Below are positions 10,316-22,826 of a stretch of 45,395 nt of DNA, in pieces. Position 1 is the stretch's first letter; each line of letters opens with the position of its first letter. The translations under genes and the position numbers were made by a program. Below the pieces are notes generated by a model. That model saw only the letters and a program-made list of their open reading frames with translations, was not told the origin of the DNA and did not search any database. This DNA is from Mesotaenium endlicherianum (Eukaryota; Streptophyta; Zygnematophyceae; Zygnematales; Mesotaeniaceae), in the NCBI GenBank assembly GCA_009602735.1, contig WELA01013825.1, positions 4,690-50,084 of the forward strand, in the 5' to 3' direction.

Positions 10316-13300
10316 CACGCATATATGGACACATGCACACAAGCGCATGCCATACACACACATGGTCGCAGACGGCGCAAGCGCAAGCGCGGGCGCTTCA
10401 CCTGCTCGTCAAACCAGCGGCCCCGGCGCAGCCAGGCGGTGACGAGCGCGAGGCCGATGCGCGGCGGCGTGAGGTAGTTGACGGCGGCGCCCGTGCCCTT
10501 CACGGCGCGGATGCGCGGCACCAGCGCGCGCGCCACCGTCTCCGGCTGCTCGCACACGATGTTGAACACCTGCTTGTTCTCCAGCGTCGCGCCGCTGCCC
10601 CGCTCGCAAGGTGGTCCCACACCCATTCTTTCAAGTCAGTCTCTTGCTTTTGTTTCACCCCCGTCCATTCACTCGGCCAGCCAGTCAGCAAGCACTCACG
10701 CCACGCGCGCTTCGAGAGGAACTACCCCCTGAGGTCCTTCGCCCCCCCAATGGCGGGGAGCTTTGTTCCTCTGCACGTCAGATGTTTGTCACGTGAAAGG
10801 AGGCGCCAGCTTGTCGGCCAACAAGGGCTGAGTCCAGTCAGCCGGGGCACAACACTCCTGCTTTGCTGCACAATCGCGAGCTTTGCTGCACAATCGCGTC
10901 CACTAATCACAACTGCCACGAACATAAGGCACGACAATCGAATAGTATGGCTTTTGCAACACTCCGAGGCCACCTGCGCTGCCAAGGAGAGTCTTGCCCA
11001 CCCCTCTTAATTGCACACACCCCCATTCTCCCGTGGCTGAGAGCACACATAAAGGAAGCATGCTCTGTCTAAAGCAGCAAGAGACAAAAGCTCCGGCTGG
11101 GATGCAGATGCAGCCAGCTGCATCACATGGTCCTCCCCACGATCTTTTTTCTGTGCCACATGTAAAGCACATTCCTGTCAAGAAGCAGAAAGGGTGAAAG
11201 GGGGGCACCGCGCGTAGACGTGCGGCGAGGAGAGGGGGAAAGAGGCTGAGAGAGCCGGGGGTGTGGGGGCTCACCTGAGGAGGAGGTCCGTGAGCACCAT
11301 GCCAGGCGACGCCGTGTGGATGCCCACGTTGGTCTTCTTGCACTCGTCCACCAGCGTGGCGTGCAGCTGCCTCAGCGCGCACTTGGTCGCGCCATAGCTG
11401 CATGCATCGTAACGTCGCCCGGCAGCACACACAGGCACACCCGGGGCGGACGGGCGTCAGCGGATAGGCCACCAAGCAATGGCTACCAGTGGGCACGAGC
11501 GGAGTGAGAGAGAGTGCCAGGTGTAGGCGTACGCAGCGTATCGAGGAGTGGCGGAGCCCCCGGAGCCGGCCCCGTCCATGTTGAACACGTGCCCGCCGCG
11601 CGGCTGCTTGCTCATCACGCGGATGGCTTCTCGCGTGCACACCAGGGAGCCCATCAGGTTTGTCTGCACTACCTGCGCTCAGCCCAATGGTTCACACACG
11701 CACGCACACCACACACACACACACACGCAGAAAGTAAGAGACTTAAAGACCTCATCAGATGCCTGCCTGTCGAAGCTCAAAAATGTGCAAAAAGGCACTA
11801 TGAGACCCCCTCCCTCCCTACCTCTGCTGTCAAAAATGGCTTCAGTCTAAGGAGGAAGTTCACACACACGCACGCGTGTGCTCACACATGCACGCACGCA
11901 CGCTCACACACGCACGCACGCATACACACACGCGTGCACACAAAAAACACAGATGCAGACCTGTGCTCACATACCTGATTGAGCTCCTCGTCGGAGAACT
12001 CCAAAAAGGGCTTAGCACCAGTCGTGGTCCCTGCATTGTTGATCTGCGCACCCACCCACCCACACACATCACCGCCACCAACAACAACACTAAAGGATTG
12101 AGGTGAAATGTCCCATTCACCACTGACAGGGGACTAATTAGGGGATACTTCCCGCGTCCCAAAAGACAAAAATGCTTAATGCTTAGTAACAAGGGACTGA
12201 TGGAGCTGGTCAAAGTTCTGTCCCCAAAAAAAAACCACGCCGGCAACGGCACACAGGGCGAGCAGCAGCCGGGGCAGCTCCTGAGGAGCAGAGAACGAGC
12301 GTGCAAGGAGGAAGTGTACCCAGATGTCAATGCTGTGGAGCTCCAGCGAGGCCTTGGCAGCAAGCGCATGCACGTCCACCGCCGAGCACACGTCGCACGC
12401 CATCCCCACGATCTTCTGCCCACGCTTGCTGCTGCCTTCCACCTCCTCCTGCTGGTCGCCCAGGGTGGTGCTCACAACCCTGCGTGGCCCCCCCCCAGAA
12501 AGCCACGGCACGAGACGCAGCGGTCACCCCACCCCCTCCTACATGGTAAGCAAGACACTTGTGCTGTGCAAGCGTCCTCCCGCCCCCCTCCCTCCTTCCG
12601 TGTCTTGGCACGAACACCCACCACGATGTTTCAGCAACAGGTGAGACCCGATACAACAAGTACTGAAAAGAGAACCACAACAAGCAGCGACATGAGCAAG
12701 TAGAAACAATGACACCTACAACGAGAAAAGAGGACCATCAGAAAAGCTGCGACGCCAACAGCGGCAGAGCCACATTCTTTGCCTGGCCTCTCAGGGGCAG
12801 CTGCTGCACAACGAGCGGGAAAGGAGAGAGAGAAAAGAGAAGAGGGAGAGCGCGGCACGGGCACCTCAAGTGGGCGTCGCCATCGTCAATGCTGCCGCTG
12901 TCCCCGCCACCTGCTTTGCGGAAGAGGACAGCCAGAGGGGGACTGCGATTGTCCTGAGCAGCAGCAGCAGCAGCCGCCAGCTCTGCCTGCAGCTCCGCCA
13001 CTGTCCTTGCCACTGCCTCCTCACTGCGCACGCACACACACATACACACATACACATGTAATGTGATCTGCATATAGAAACTTGTTTGCTTCAGCAGAGC
13101 CTCCTGCACATGCAGCAGCAATGCAGCTGGAAGGGAAGGGGGGTGCACACACACCACAAGACAATGCATGTAACGTGCGTGGATGCAGGCATGCATGCTT
13201 GCAGACGTGAGCGACAATGCGATGTGCCGCAAGCTCCTGCCCCCCCTTTGCATGCAAGTGGCTGGTGCAGCAGAAGCCACACTGAAGGAACAAATGAACT

Positions 13301-14914
13301 GCTGACTATGCCACAGGCGATGGACACTTGGCAAGATAGCAGCAAGTGCCTCACATGCAGGTAGAGCCTGGTCTGTGAAGAGACCTTGGAACTGTAGTGA
13401 AAGTAAAGCGTTAAGTGCCCACCGTGCATACTCATCCAACATGCCAACAAGCTATGGATGACAGTCATGACTCTCACCAAAAGGCCAGAGAAAGCGCCAG
13501 GTGGCAGGCGGCAGACGACAGGCCGCAAAAGAGAGAGGAGCAGGAGAGACCAGCCACAGAGGAAGTGAGGGGTCCCTCCAAGCGAGCCAAGGTACACAAC
13601 AAGAAGAAGAGAGGGCAAAGAGGTCGAAGGAGCAAAAGAAGAGAAAGATGAAGAAGAAGAAAAAAAAGCCCGGGCCTTCGGATCATACCTGCGTGACGCG
13701 ACGACGACGTTGTCGCCGCCACGCAGAAACTCGCGGGCCAGTGCCTTGCCCAAGCCGCGCGTGCTCCCCGTCACCACAACGTTGCGGGGCGTGCGCGGAG
13801 GCGGGGCCACGCTGGTGGCCAGCGCGCGCTTGGCGCGCGCCTTCACACTCTGGGCCGCGCCTGCCACCCAGGCGGCCCACACGCTCTCATCCTGCGCCTC
13901 TCGCGGCTTTGGTGCTGCAGCAACAGGCAGGCAGCCGGGAACAGTCACGGTATAGGTAAAAGGGGGATCAGTAAGGGGCTCAAAGACAGGGCCAGCCTGC
14001 CTGCCAGCCTACCTGCCTGTCTGCCCGCCTGCCTGCCTGCAGGGGCCCTCCATAAATGTCCAATTTTTTACTGCGCTTGGCCAGGTATAGCGACAGATGC
14101 GTATGCAGATGCGTGCGCCAACCGCCTGAGCAGGACCAGTGCTTATCATCGGGCGCATTCTGCCAATGCAATTGCAGAAAGAGCGGCCACTCCGCACTGC
14201 AGTATAGTCGGATCGCCTGTGATATGATTGTAAAGAGCCATTCTGTCTCACAGGCCTGCCATGGCTGCACAAGCAGAGAGGAGGAAGAAAACAATCTCCT
14301 TGCAAGGAGTAGAGGCAACTACCTGAGATGACTCCAGCAAGATCTCCTCTCCCTCAAGAAAAAGCAAGCTTATACAGTACCACTAGGTGCATGTTCCCTC
14401 TGATTTCATAGCAGATCCAGCAGTCAGGTCAACTGCTCCCAGGGGCCTAGCTTACATCTGCATGCACGTTTCTATAAATGAAGAACAATAGTATCACTCC
14501 TATACGCATGAGTGGCGTATTGGCGTGATCTGTGGCAACAAAGACTCAATAGCAGATAGCGGGGTGAAGAAAGAAGGCAGTGAAAAAGAGGATGACATCC
14601 TACACACCTTCAACTTCAATCAGTGCACCTGCCTCCTGCAGCTCTATCACTTCAAAATTGGACGACTTTCCTTTGGCTGAACAAGATACTTGTCTCCTCC
14701 TCGAGCATGATTGATTGACAACCTTAGGGACATTAGCGTGTCCAATGGTACTCTCTTCAAGACGCAATCTACTCCACCCATGATGAGCACAAGGGCCAGC
14801 AGGAAGCGATGGTGATGAGCGAAGTGCCTGACATTTGATCTTGGCGGATGAAAGAAGAAGTGAGGTTGTGCTTGGCGTCAGACAAGCAGCCAAGGAGAAA
14901 GTAAGGCTAGCCAT
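9558..14914 (-). CDS. NYC1: chlorophyll(ide) b reductase, NYC1 type (short-chain dehydrogenase)
   Basis: Plastid enzyme that reduces chlorophyll b to 7-hydroxymethyl chlorophyll a, the first step of chlorophyll b and LHCII breakdown. Nine exons join with matching phases: 14914-14608, 13914-13689, 13023-12865, 12479-12320, 12043-11975, 11672-11533, 11397-11275, 10594-10402, 9743-9558; 520 aa. Exon 1 is Ser/Ala-rich and fits a transit peptide. SDR motifs: TGSTRGLG (151-158), INNAG (285-289), NMDGAGSGG with the catalytic Ser (338-346), Tyr355 and Lys359 in YGATK, and HTASPGMVLT. Plant NYC1 hallmarks follow: NYLTPPRIGLALVTAWLRRG, then GRAVYAAEADRLRIWAE, then a C-terminal hydrophobic helix (about 493-513), which separates NYC1 from NOL. 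Residues about 190-252 hold an Ala/Gln/Glu-rich insertion some 40 residues longer than in the land-plant protein. N-terminal membrane helices described for plant NYC1 are not evident. The introns carry GT repeats in sense orientation. Confidence 0.93.
10271..10313. repeat. (AC)n microsatellite in the last NYC1 intron
   Basis: About 21 uninterrupted AC units on the plus strand, which is GT on the NYC1 sense strand. It sits in the 658-bp intron 9744-10401, within about 130 nt of the donor of the eighth exon. Confidence 0.9.
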
Positions 14915-17677
14915 TTTACCCCCTCTATATACCGACGTCAGAGATTGCTACGCAGATACAAGGATCAAGGCCGCAGTAACGGTCACAGAATACTCAACGA
15001 CAGACCTCTACTCTCTTCAACAATACATCGTCATAAGAAAAAGCGACGTTCTTTCAAGCAGATCATTCTTCCCTTCTGCATTTAAGAGTATCCAAAGCAG
15101 GCAGTTATTACGTCCCGTGGAAGCTATAGAATCAGATGTTGGGGTGTTAGAGAAGTTGGGAATGAATGAGGCTGTGTACATATACTTATTGTGTTAAAGT
15201 TTTCATCAAGACCCGATGCTGTCTTATCTTCCCTTGATCCCTTACAGATCATTTAGACGGTTAGCATGCACAGAAACACCTAACATCAGGTGTTAGTGCG
15301 TCAAAGAAGAGGGCAACGTGGAACGCCCATGTGAAGGAGAAGTACGCATAAAGCGCGCAGAAACACAATGCTTCCACGGCGGCTACAATCTTCCATAGCG
15401 TGAGCCGTGACCCTCTCAAACGTCATAATCTGTCACCCTACGCGTGGCTGCTTTCGAGGGGTGTTTTCTATTCTGAATAATCGTATATATGCTCATGAAC
15501 TTTGTCTTTGAGGGTTATAACGACATCACATTCTGATGGAAAGACTGGAGTATTTTCGGAACCCCGATGCTTAGCAGCCGGCCAAGCTCAATAGCGATGA
15601 AGTGCGATGAAACTACAAACCACTACATACTGCTACAAACTCGTCAGCCTGAGCTGTAAATATCGATGGAGCTGGTGGAGTATCTACTTCTCGAAGTAAG
15701 CCGCGTGTGATAAGCTATCAACCAATTAAGAGCTGTGGAAGCTCGAAAAGTGCACCGAGAAGCTCTGACGAGTCACGACACAGCAACTCTGACAACCAAA
15801 CTTTTGCTTCCAATTGTATCATGTCTGTCTCTATCAGCAAGGAGCCATTTCGAGATGCCACGAGACGAGCTGAGACGAGCAAACAAAAAATGAAGCGGCT
15901 CGACACTGTGATTTGTTTGGTTCTAAATTGTTGAGCTTTCGGGCTTTATCTGTATTATTTTCAATATTCTTTGTACTCGGTTATTCCTTGTAAGCGCATA
16001 TAAGCGCATTATGGTCATTTCTCGTGCCAGATCCCTGCCCATGGTCGTGGCTCGTACCCAGTGTACCCAGGCATGCCTGAGCGCTCCCTGAGCGCCTTGC
16101 TTGAACCAGGCTTGAACCAAATCACTAAAAGGCTCGTCTCAGACTCTACTGTGTTGGATTGGTGGGCAACTCCAGATTTTTGTTTCTACTGGGTAATAAA
16201 GGTCCATCCAGATTCCAAACATCTCTGCCTGCCTCTTCTTGCTTCTGCCCCGTCTCCGTGAACTTGCTTTCTCAACGCGGCCATGGCAGAAACTCCAAAT
16301 GGCCCTGTGTTCTCCAGTTGCATGTGACTTGGTTTTTCCGTCCTTGACGTACAGGCAAATCCGAGGCAGGTTGAATGCTGAAAAGTTTCTCACAGCGGCA
16401 TCGTACATGTGAATGTAGGTTTGAATGACTTGCAGCGCTACTCTTTCCCCCTGGTTGAGTTGACTTACATTTTATAAAGCCAAGCAGTTGATTCAAGTAG
16501 CTAAAGAGAGGAAACCTGGCGATGCATGTCTGCACGGAATCGATGTTGCGAGCCAACCAAGGTTCTAAGAAGGTGGAGAGGACACTTTTGGATGAAAAAT
16601 GACATGAACAGACATATACTACGTGTAATTGGAGCCTTGTGGCATATGGTGATGCCAATCATGACAACCCCAAATACAAGCATTCTATTTCTTGTTTCAA
16701 TATATTTGAGGTATCTATACCTTGAATCAAACAAGCAATCTGGAAGTACTTGCACATCATAGTTGTAAATGTGTGATTATGCTTTTACCCCTCTCAAGTG
16801 TCAAATGAACATGTATTTATCTCAAACTTTGAAAGAATCCAGAAAAATGCACTTGACACACGTATTCATATTTCTCGTCCTGTTCACATCAATAATGACG
16901 TGCCTAACTCGCTCACACAATAACAGGCTTTTTTTTCCTTTAATACCCTTCCTCTGCACATCCATAATGACTACGGTCTGCGTAACGTAGAGTTGAAATA
17001 ACCAGATATTTTGGAGGCATTGTAATTATTGGCTTTTGCCTTGTATACCTACCCTTCTCCCGACTTCCATGAAAGAGTAGAGAATGAGAGCACTTATGTA
17101 CTCTGCGAAAGATGTCCCACAAATCAGCTCCATTCCCGCTTACAAGCATGCCAAAATGTACAGATTTAGGTGTTTCATTTTGAGTTTTGGAATGCGCTCA
17201 TGGGAGAAGGTTGGGCATGTCATTATTGACACGTGGACCTGACAAATGACTAGGAATGCATGTGTTGAGGGCATTTTCAAATTCTTCCAAAGTTCGAGGG
17301 TAGCGTACATTCACTTTGACTCTTAGGGGGGTAACATGTACAGGTTCCTCTTAGTACTAAAGATTGCTGCCACTCTGTTCTAATCGAGGGGTGGAGCCCA
17401 CCAGAAGCACAAGATGCATATAAGCTAGCATTGCGTTGCAAAGGGGCAAGTGTCCTGCCACATTATTATATATCAAATGAAGAATAATATGTCCCAAATG
17501 CATACTACATTCTTATGTAAGGCTGCACCAGGCAAAAGCTGTCTACTATGTGAAAAGTACTAGCTCAGAGGGTGCGGCTGCACGAGACAAATGCTCGCAG
17601 CACTCAAGTCAAGTGCAGATTATGCTGACACACCTACACTAACATCTGGCACGACCCTAGAGATCGATGTGTCGTAC
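14915..17677. other. intergenic: NYC1 upstream region and MINDY-3 3' region
   Basis: No gene is supported. Next to the NYC1 start, a TATATAG-like box (minus, 14932-14925) and a TGACGTC element (14940-14934) lie only 11-27 nt upstream of the ATG. That is too close for a standard TATA box with this start, so they may not be functional. A minus-strand open frame around 16450-16139 is protein-like for about 45 codons (IHMYDAAVRNFSAFNLPRI) but has no recognisable family. The rest is AT-rich sequence. Confidence 0.5.
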
Positions 17678-20600
17678 TCATACAATCGAAGGCGGGTCTC
17701 CACTCCAGTAACAAGAAGCGCGCTGCCATCTACTTCGAATGCAATCCACTAACTGTGCATTCTTGGCTGGCCCATCCAGCAATTCTAAATCGGCAGCATC
17801 CCCGGTGCCTTCACCCACGGCCCTCTCCGTCCCCGCGCTTGTACTTTGAAAGTCTTGAGGCGTCCACTTCGGAGGAACAGTGACCTTAAGCTTAGTAAGC
17901 CTTGGCCGTTGCACCGCTGCATCGCTGCCTGTCACAACCGCGGCCGCCGCTAACGACGACGACAAGAGCCCACCTCCAATGTCGCTCTTCGCAATGCCGT
18001 TGAAATGGTACACCTCAAACTTGCGTTTCTCAGAGGTGCTCGGGCCTCCCTCGGCCTTCAGCCCCCCCCTGCTCTTGCCCAGCCTGAGAAGAGCCTGCCA
18101 GAACTCGTTCCACACGACGATGTCCAGGTTCGTCAGGCTGGCCCGCATGTCGTCCGGCATGTCGATGTGGAGGTCGGCCAGAAGCTTCTGCAGGGCGGCA
18201 GGAGTGATAAACCCCCCGCCGCCGCTCATGTCGTGCTCGTCGAAGCTGCTGCGGATCCTCGCCTCCCGCGCCTCGCTCTCGTTCTCATCCTGGACGCTTG
18301 CACTCCGCGCAAACAGGACAGTGTAGTGTGACTCGCTCCCCACCACCCAGACCGGCCACTGCGGCCGCTTCAGGTGCTGCCCGACCTTGCACAGGTTCAG
18401 CGACTCCAGCAGCGTGAGGAAGCCCACCTGGACGCTCGAGGGAATGCCCTTCAGGCACATCCCGCCTCCGAGGTCCATGCTGCCGTCAAACACGTTCGCC
18501 ACAGCCTGGCCTGACAGGAGCAGGTTCACAATCTCCTGCAGCGCCGAGGAGGTGCCCAGGTGGCGAGAGCGTCAGGGTCCCTCGCGTGATTGCACAGGCG
18601 GCAGGGAGCAAAGAGAGTGCATCTGCTGCTTAGGCTCACTTCAAAGGAGGCCCCCCAACACTACAACCGGCTATGAGCTTGTTCTGTTACATAAAGTGCA
18701 GGAGAGAAGGAAAACTATCAAGAGTAAGTCGAAGGTAGACGACCACTTTGAGCTGATACGGTGGGCGATACATAGGAAGTAACACCATTGATGACGCAAC
18801 CTCCCCGCATTGCTGACCTCAATCGGCAATTAATATACCACAAATATGTACTACACCTTATTTAAGTGCACAACAAGTATATCATACTTGCATTCTTTTT
18901 TGATCCTTGTTCGAGTCGAACACAAGAATTTAGACACCATCCTTGTGACACAAGTACTTGGCGGGCAGCGTGCGCATGACATAGGGAAAAGTCAGATGAA
19001 ATTCTTTGTCTATTCTGCCACTGTAGTTGTTGCCAGTTGTTTTGTATTTTCACATGTGACTGTGCCAGCTATTTCTCGTTTCGACGGTTTGCAACACTGC
19101 TGCTGCTGCTTTCTAGAGACCACTACCTAAAAATTTGTTGCACACGCTTCATGATCACTAGCTAATCACTGCAAAATGGAGACCAACTCAGCGTGTGAGA
19201 CAGAGTTGACGAGGTTGAAGCCGGATGGCCTGGCTAAGTTGAACCCACCTGGGAGGCATGACCGAACGGATGCGTGACCAGCGGCTGCTCCGGGTCGTCC
19301 CGGTCTGCTTGGAGGGCGTCCTGGCCAGCAACACACAGAAGAGATTGAGAGGCTTTCCTTCACAGACCTCTATAGAACTCTTACACACCGAGCCACCAGG
19401 TGAGCCTGAAAATGTTGACCTCATGGCAAACACCCAACACAGAGGTCAGCAAAGCCCGCTGTAGTGACACGCCAGTTCCCGCCGCAGTGCCTCATCCATA
19501 GCAAATACCCGTAGCTCATAGTACTCACCTTTGGAGATAATTATGATACAAAGCGAGATATGTCTGATATATCAGGAGCCCTTATATAAACAAAACGAGG
19601 AAGCTCCTTCAGCTTCCCAGGCTCTGAAAAAGGGTGAGCTCACAAGCACAAAAGACAGGAGCAGGCAGGAGGATCCTCGGCAGTCTCACCAGGGTGCGAG
19701 ACAGGAGGGACGAGAAGAGCAGCAGCAGCGCGCCCAGCCCGCTGCGGAGGACGGGCAGAGCCCTGTGCAGCTCCCGCAGGAGCGCAGGCAGGGATGAGCA
19801 CGAGCGCGTCACCACCACCGCATGCAGCGCTGCCGGCGAGTCCATGGTGACCCCCTCCAGTGCCTTGGCCACAAGCTGCATAGCAACCGAGCTTCTAGAT
19901 GAGGACGGCAGGCAGGTCAGCCATGAAGCGTAAGGCGTGACAAGGTGTGCCGGAGAGGGGGAAGCGGGGTCCTGCGCTCTGACAGCAGGTGGCACACTCC
20001 TTAAAACCATATAGAACCCTAAATTCAGCATAAAGCTGTAGATGAGAAAACAAAAACGGGGCGCAGAGGATGATTCCGTTCAAGGGGCTATGTGTTCACC
20101 TCATGGTTTTAGGGAAAGGCCATTGCCCACAGACAGGAGGCATATGATAGGCGATGAGGAAGGAGGAGGGGGAGGGGGAGGGGGCAGCACAAATGGAGAG
20201 GGACTATTACAGGGGAGGCTTTGGGATCCAGCAGCAGGGTGCGGGAAGCAGCGTGGTTGGTCGGGACAGCAAGACAAGTGTGGGCGGTGTGCAGATTGCG
20301 AGTGAGGAGGCGCCGTCGCACGGCACGACAGGGGGGGGTCTGGAGCTGCCAGGTGGCAGCTCTGCTAGCCCTCGCTTTGCGCGCAAGCGGAGCCTGAAGC
20401 TGCGGCCTCGCAAAGAGGCGGCCGCCGACAGTGCTGCTGCTGCTGCTGGCGGCAACCGGGACCCGATGGGTTTCGAGAGCACTGGGGGCGATTTTGGGCT
20501 AGCGGGCGAAGGAGCCATGCCCGATAGCAAGGGGAGGGCTGACAGGGTTCCATTCTCCACTGATGATGGCGGTTATTATCATCGTCATCATCAGCATCAG

Positions 20601-22826
20601 GAGGGTACCCTTGCAACAGGCGTGGGAGGAGGCAATGTTGATGTACAGCAGCAGCAGCAGCAGCTGGAGGAGGACGGTGGGCGAGGAGCGGCGCACGAGC
20701 AACATGGGGGGGAGAGGAGCGGGGGGGCGCGCAAGCCGAGGGGCAGCAGGCTCGCCGCAGATGCAGCAGCAGCTGCAGCTGCAGGAGGAGGAGGAGGAGG
20801 AGGAGGGGGTAATAGTGGTAGTAGTTCTGGTATNGAAGAAATGGGCCAAGAATTTGTACCTCGTCTTGCTCGTCTTCCTGCAGGCCGTGGGCAGAGTCAA
20901 GCTGTGGTATATCAATGGAGGCAACCACAGCATGCTTTTGGCCCCCAGCCAGCCACAAAGTTTCCCCAGCCGCCCTCACCAATGCCCTGTAGATTCAGCC
21001 CAGAGTCCCTGTGAGCAGAAGCTGGATGTAATACACAGTGTTTCAAGCAACAAACCTCAGAGAGACAGTTGATGCAAAAGGTTCGACAAGCCAGCACTTC
21101 CGCCCAGAGCCTAAGCCAGCACTTCCTCCAAGAGCTGGGTTATTGCTGGGCCGAGAGACTCCACCAGCAGGTTGCCAACTTTCTTTGCTCACATGTTTAC
21201 CTAAGCATCTGCACAGCATCTGTATTGGTGACTCAAGTGCCTCTACAACGACAAGAGCACCAAGACTGGCGGCAGGAGACAGGTGGAAGGACAAGCACTC
21301 AAAAAGCCCTAGGTGCACACATGCTACAGCGACATCGAGTGCAAATATGAGACCAATTTCAGCGGGTGTGGATGTCACCTGCTCCGCTCAATCCTAGAGA
21401 AGGTTAGGTCAGCCTCTGTGTCTGCCAGCCCATCTCTCCTTGCTACCACCTCTGGGGCCAAGTCCCAGCTTTTCAGAGGCTCCTCTAGAGCCCTGTCTAT
21501 ATTGTCCGCAGGATGGAATAACAAATACTTCATGACCAAGGCTTGAATGGGAGCTAGCACGCCACAAGGTCCCCCTTCTTTCTGCACCAACCCTAGCGAC
21601 GTTTCCTTATCATTGCTGAACCTGGCAATGAGGAAGACAGAGGCGCATTGTCAACCCATGGGAACTATATGGTGTTCTAGAAGTGACACAAATACTCATA
21701 GTCCACAATCTCGTGCAGAGTGAATTCACGCATCAGTCTACGTGACCAGCTACTTGCTTGCTCAGCTATTACGCCCCTTCCTGGCCAGCAACAAGAATTA
21801 CACACCCTTTGCTTGTCCTTATTCACTGACCTAAATCTGCTGTTTCATATGCGTACCATTCAATCTACTCGATTTGACACATTTTTGCCACGTGTACATA
21901 ACCACTATAACAAGTCTGAGATTGTTCTTCTATTTTACACTGTTCTAGATAGTTTGGAATGTGGACTTCAGCACCAAAATTCCTGGGTAAAATAAGGCTT
22001 CCCTGGCAACAGCTGCAACTAGGTACTAGCCTGGCAATATGAAATGTCAGCTACGATGCTAGGTCACCAGGTCCTATTCACATGACCAGCAGAACTCGCT
22101 GTGAATAAGGGTTAACAATCACATCCAGAGGAATTACCTGAAGCCTTGCCGTGTCCACTGTGCAAGCACTTCTGGAGAAACACTGTTTCCGAAGACAATC
22201 TGGTATAGCTTTTCGGCCACTTCTAAGGATAACGTGCCAGTCTGGCTCTGAGCGATATTGTCGGCCTCGCTAGCAATTGTACTCCGACCTGCTTCTACTG
22301 ATTCTACCTGGACAGGCTCAATTGTGTCAGGTACTAGAGTCCTTAAAGCCTCTTGCTTTCCGGGTGAAGACTTCGTCACTGCTGGCGACACACTGTCCTT
22401 CTGCCTTTGAGCAGCGCTTCTAGACCTTGTAAGGACTCCTTGTGGGACCTCACTAGGGTTGACACTGCTGGCAGGACTAGGAACTGCTTGAGCTTGCCAT
22501 TGAGAAAGAGAAGCCGAAGAGAACCTCCGCTCAGCTGCTGCAGCTCTCAAATCCCTCTGTCTGCGCTTATCATCATCCCCAAGCTTTTCACTACCTACAT
22601 GTTCAAATATAGGTTGCTGTGATCCGGATAGACTCGACGATCCTGCCCTTTCAGGTGGAGAAGCCACTTCCACAACTTGCTCTGCTCTGCTTCGTTTGGC
22701 TTCAGGGGGCTCTGTTCCTGGGCTTTTGTTTTGACTCATGGGATCATCTATACTACTCCCAGCAGCAAGGCTCATCCGGAAAGCTCTTTGTAACTCTTCA
22801 TCTTCTTCGTCTATGTTATCAGCCAT
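17678..22826 (-). CDS. MINDY-3-type deubiquitinase with N-terminal ubiquitin-interacting motif
   Basis: Cysteine protease of the MINDY family, which cleaves Lys48-linked ubiquitin chains. Supported exons: 22826-22138, 21621-21379, 19875-19690, 19320-19249, 18535-17678; a tentative 21265-21201 exon keeps phase after the second. ATG at 22826 gives MADNIDEED; an upstream ATG at 22850 is open too, but less like the plant proteins. Residues 7-24 form a UIM (EEDEELQRAFRMSLA), then about 170 polar, probably disordered residues. The catalytic core has QWTRQGFRFS, the active Cys249 in EGGPCGVLAPIQA, LLLLFSSLLSR, DDPEQPLVTHPFGHASQ, NLLLSGQAVANVFDG, VGFLTLLESLNLCKVG and the His in WVVGSESHYTVLF. An EF-hand-like stretch follows (FDEHDMSGGGGFI). 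The protein ends VDCIRSRW...GDPPSIV as in plant homologues. The part between 21201 and 19875 is unresolved: it crosses low-complexity sequence and an N at 20834. Intact apart from that gap. Confidence 0.88.
20156..20850. repeat. low-complexity block (GGA, CAG, GCT triplets) with one N, inside the MINDY-3 locus
   Basis: Several short triplet runs: GGAGGG around 20156-20182, CAG around 20646-20663, and GCA/GGA around 20760-20806. An N sits at 20834. These runs keep long frames open on both strands without supporting a gene. A MINDY-3 exon is expected somewhere in 19876-21200 and could be hidden here. Confidence 0.75.

Noticed and set aside
10120..11010. Plus-strand 296-aa open frame with long His-Thr runs
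   Set aside because: The His-Thr part is the (AC)n microsatellite, and the rest is antisense to NYC1 exon 8 and introns.
12738..13948. Minus-strand 234- and 285-aa open frames as separate genes
   Set aside because: They are NYC1 exons read through into introns; splice sites and phase give one continuous protein.
13980..14318. Hydrophobic minus-strand frame in NYC1 intron 1 as an exon with membrane helices
   Set aside because: The first two exons join in phase without it, and no acceptor/donor pair with fitting phase was found; it remains possible as an alternative exon.
16139..16490. Minus-strand protein-like frame in the NYC1/MINDY-3 spacer
   Set aside because: About 45 codons look protein-like, but there is no recognisable family, no clear splice context and no neighbouring exons.
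20154..21014. Plus-strand 286-aa open frame with Gln, Gly and Ala runs
   Set aside because: It is held open by triplet repeats and an N, lies antisense to the MINDY-3 gene, and shows no conserved protein pattern.
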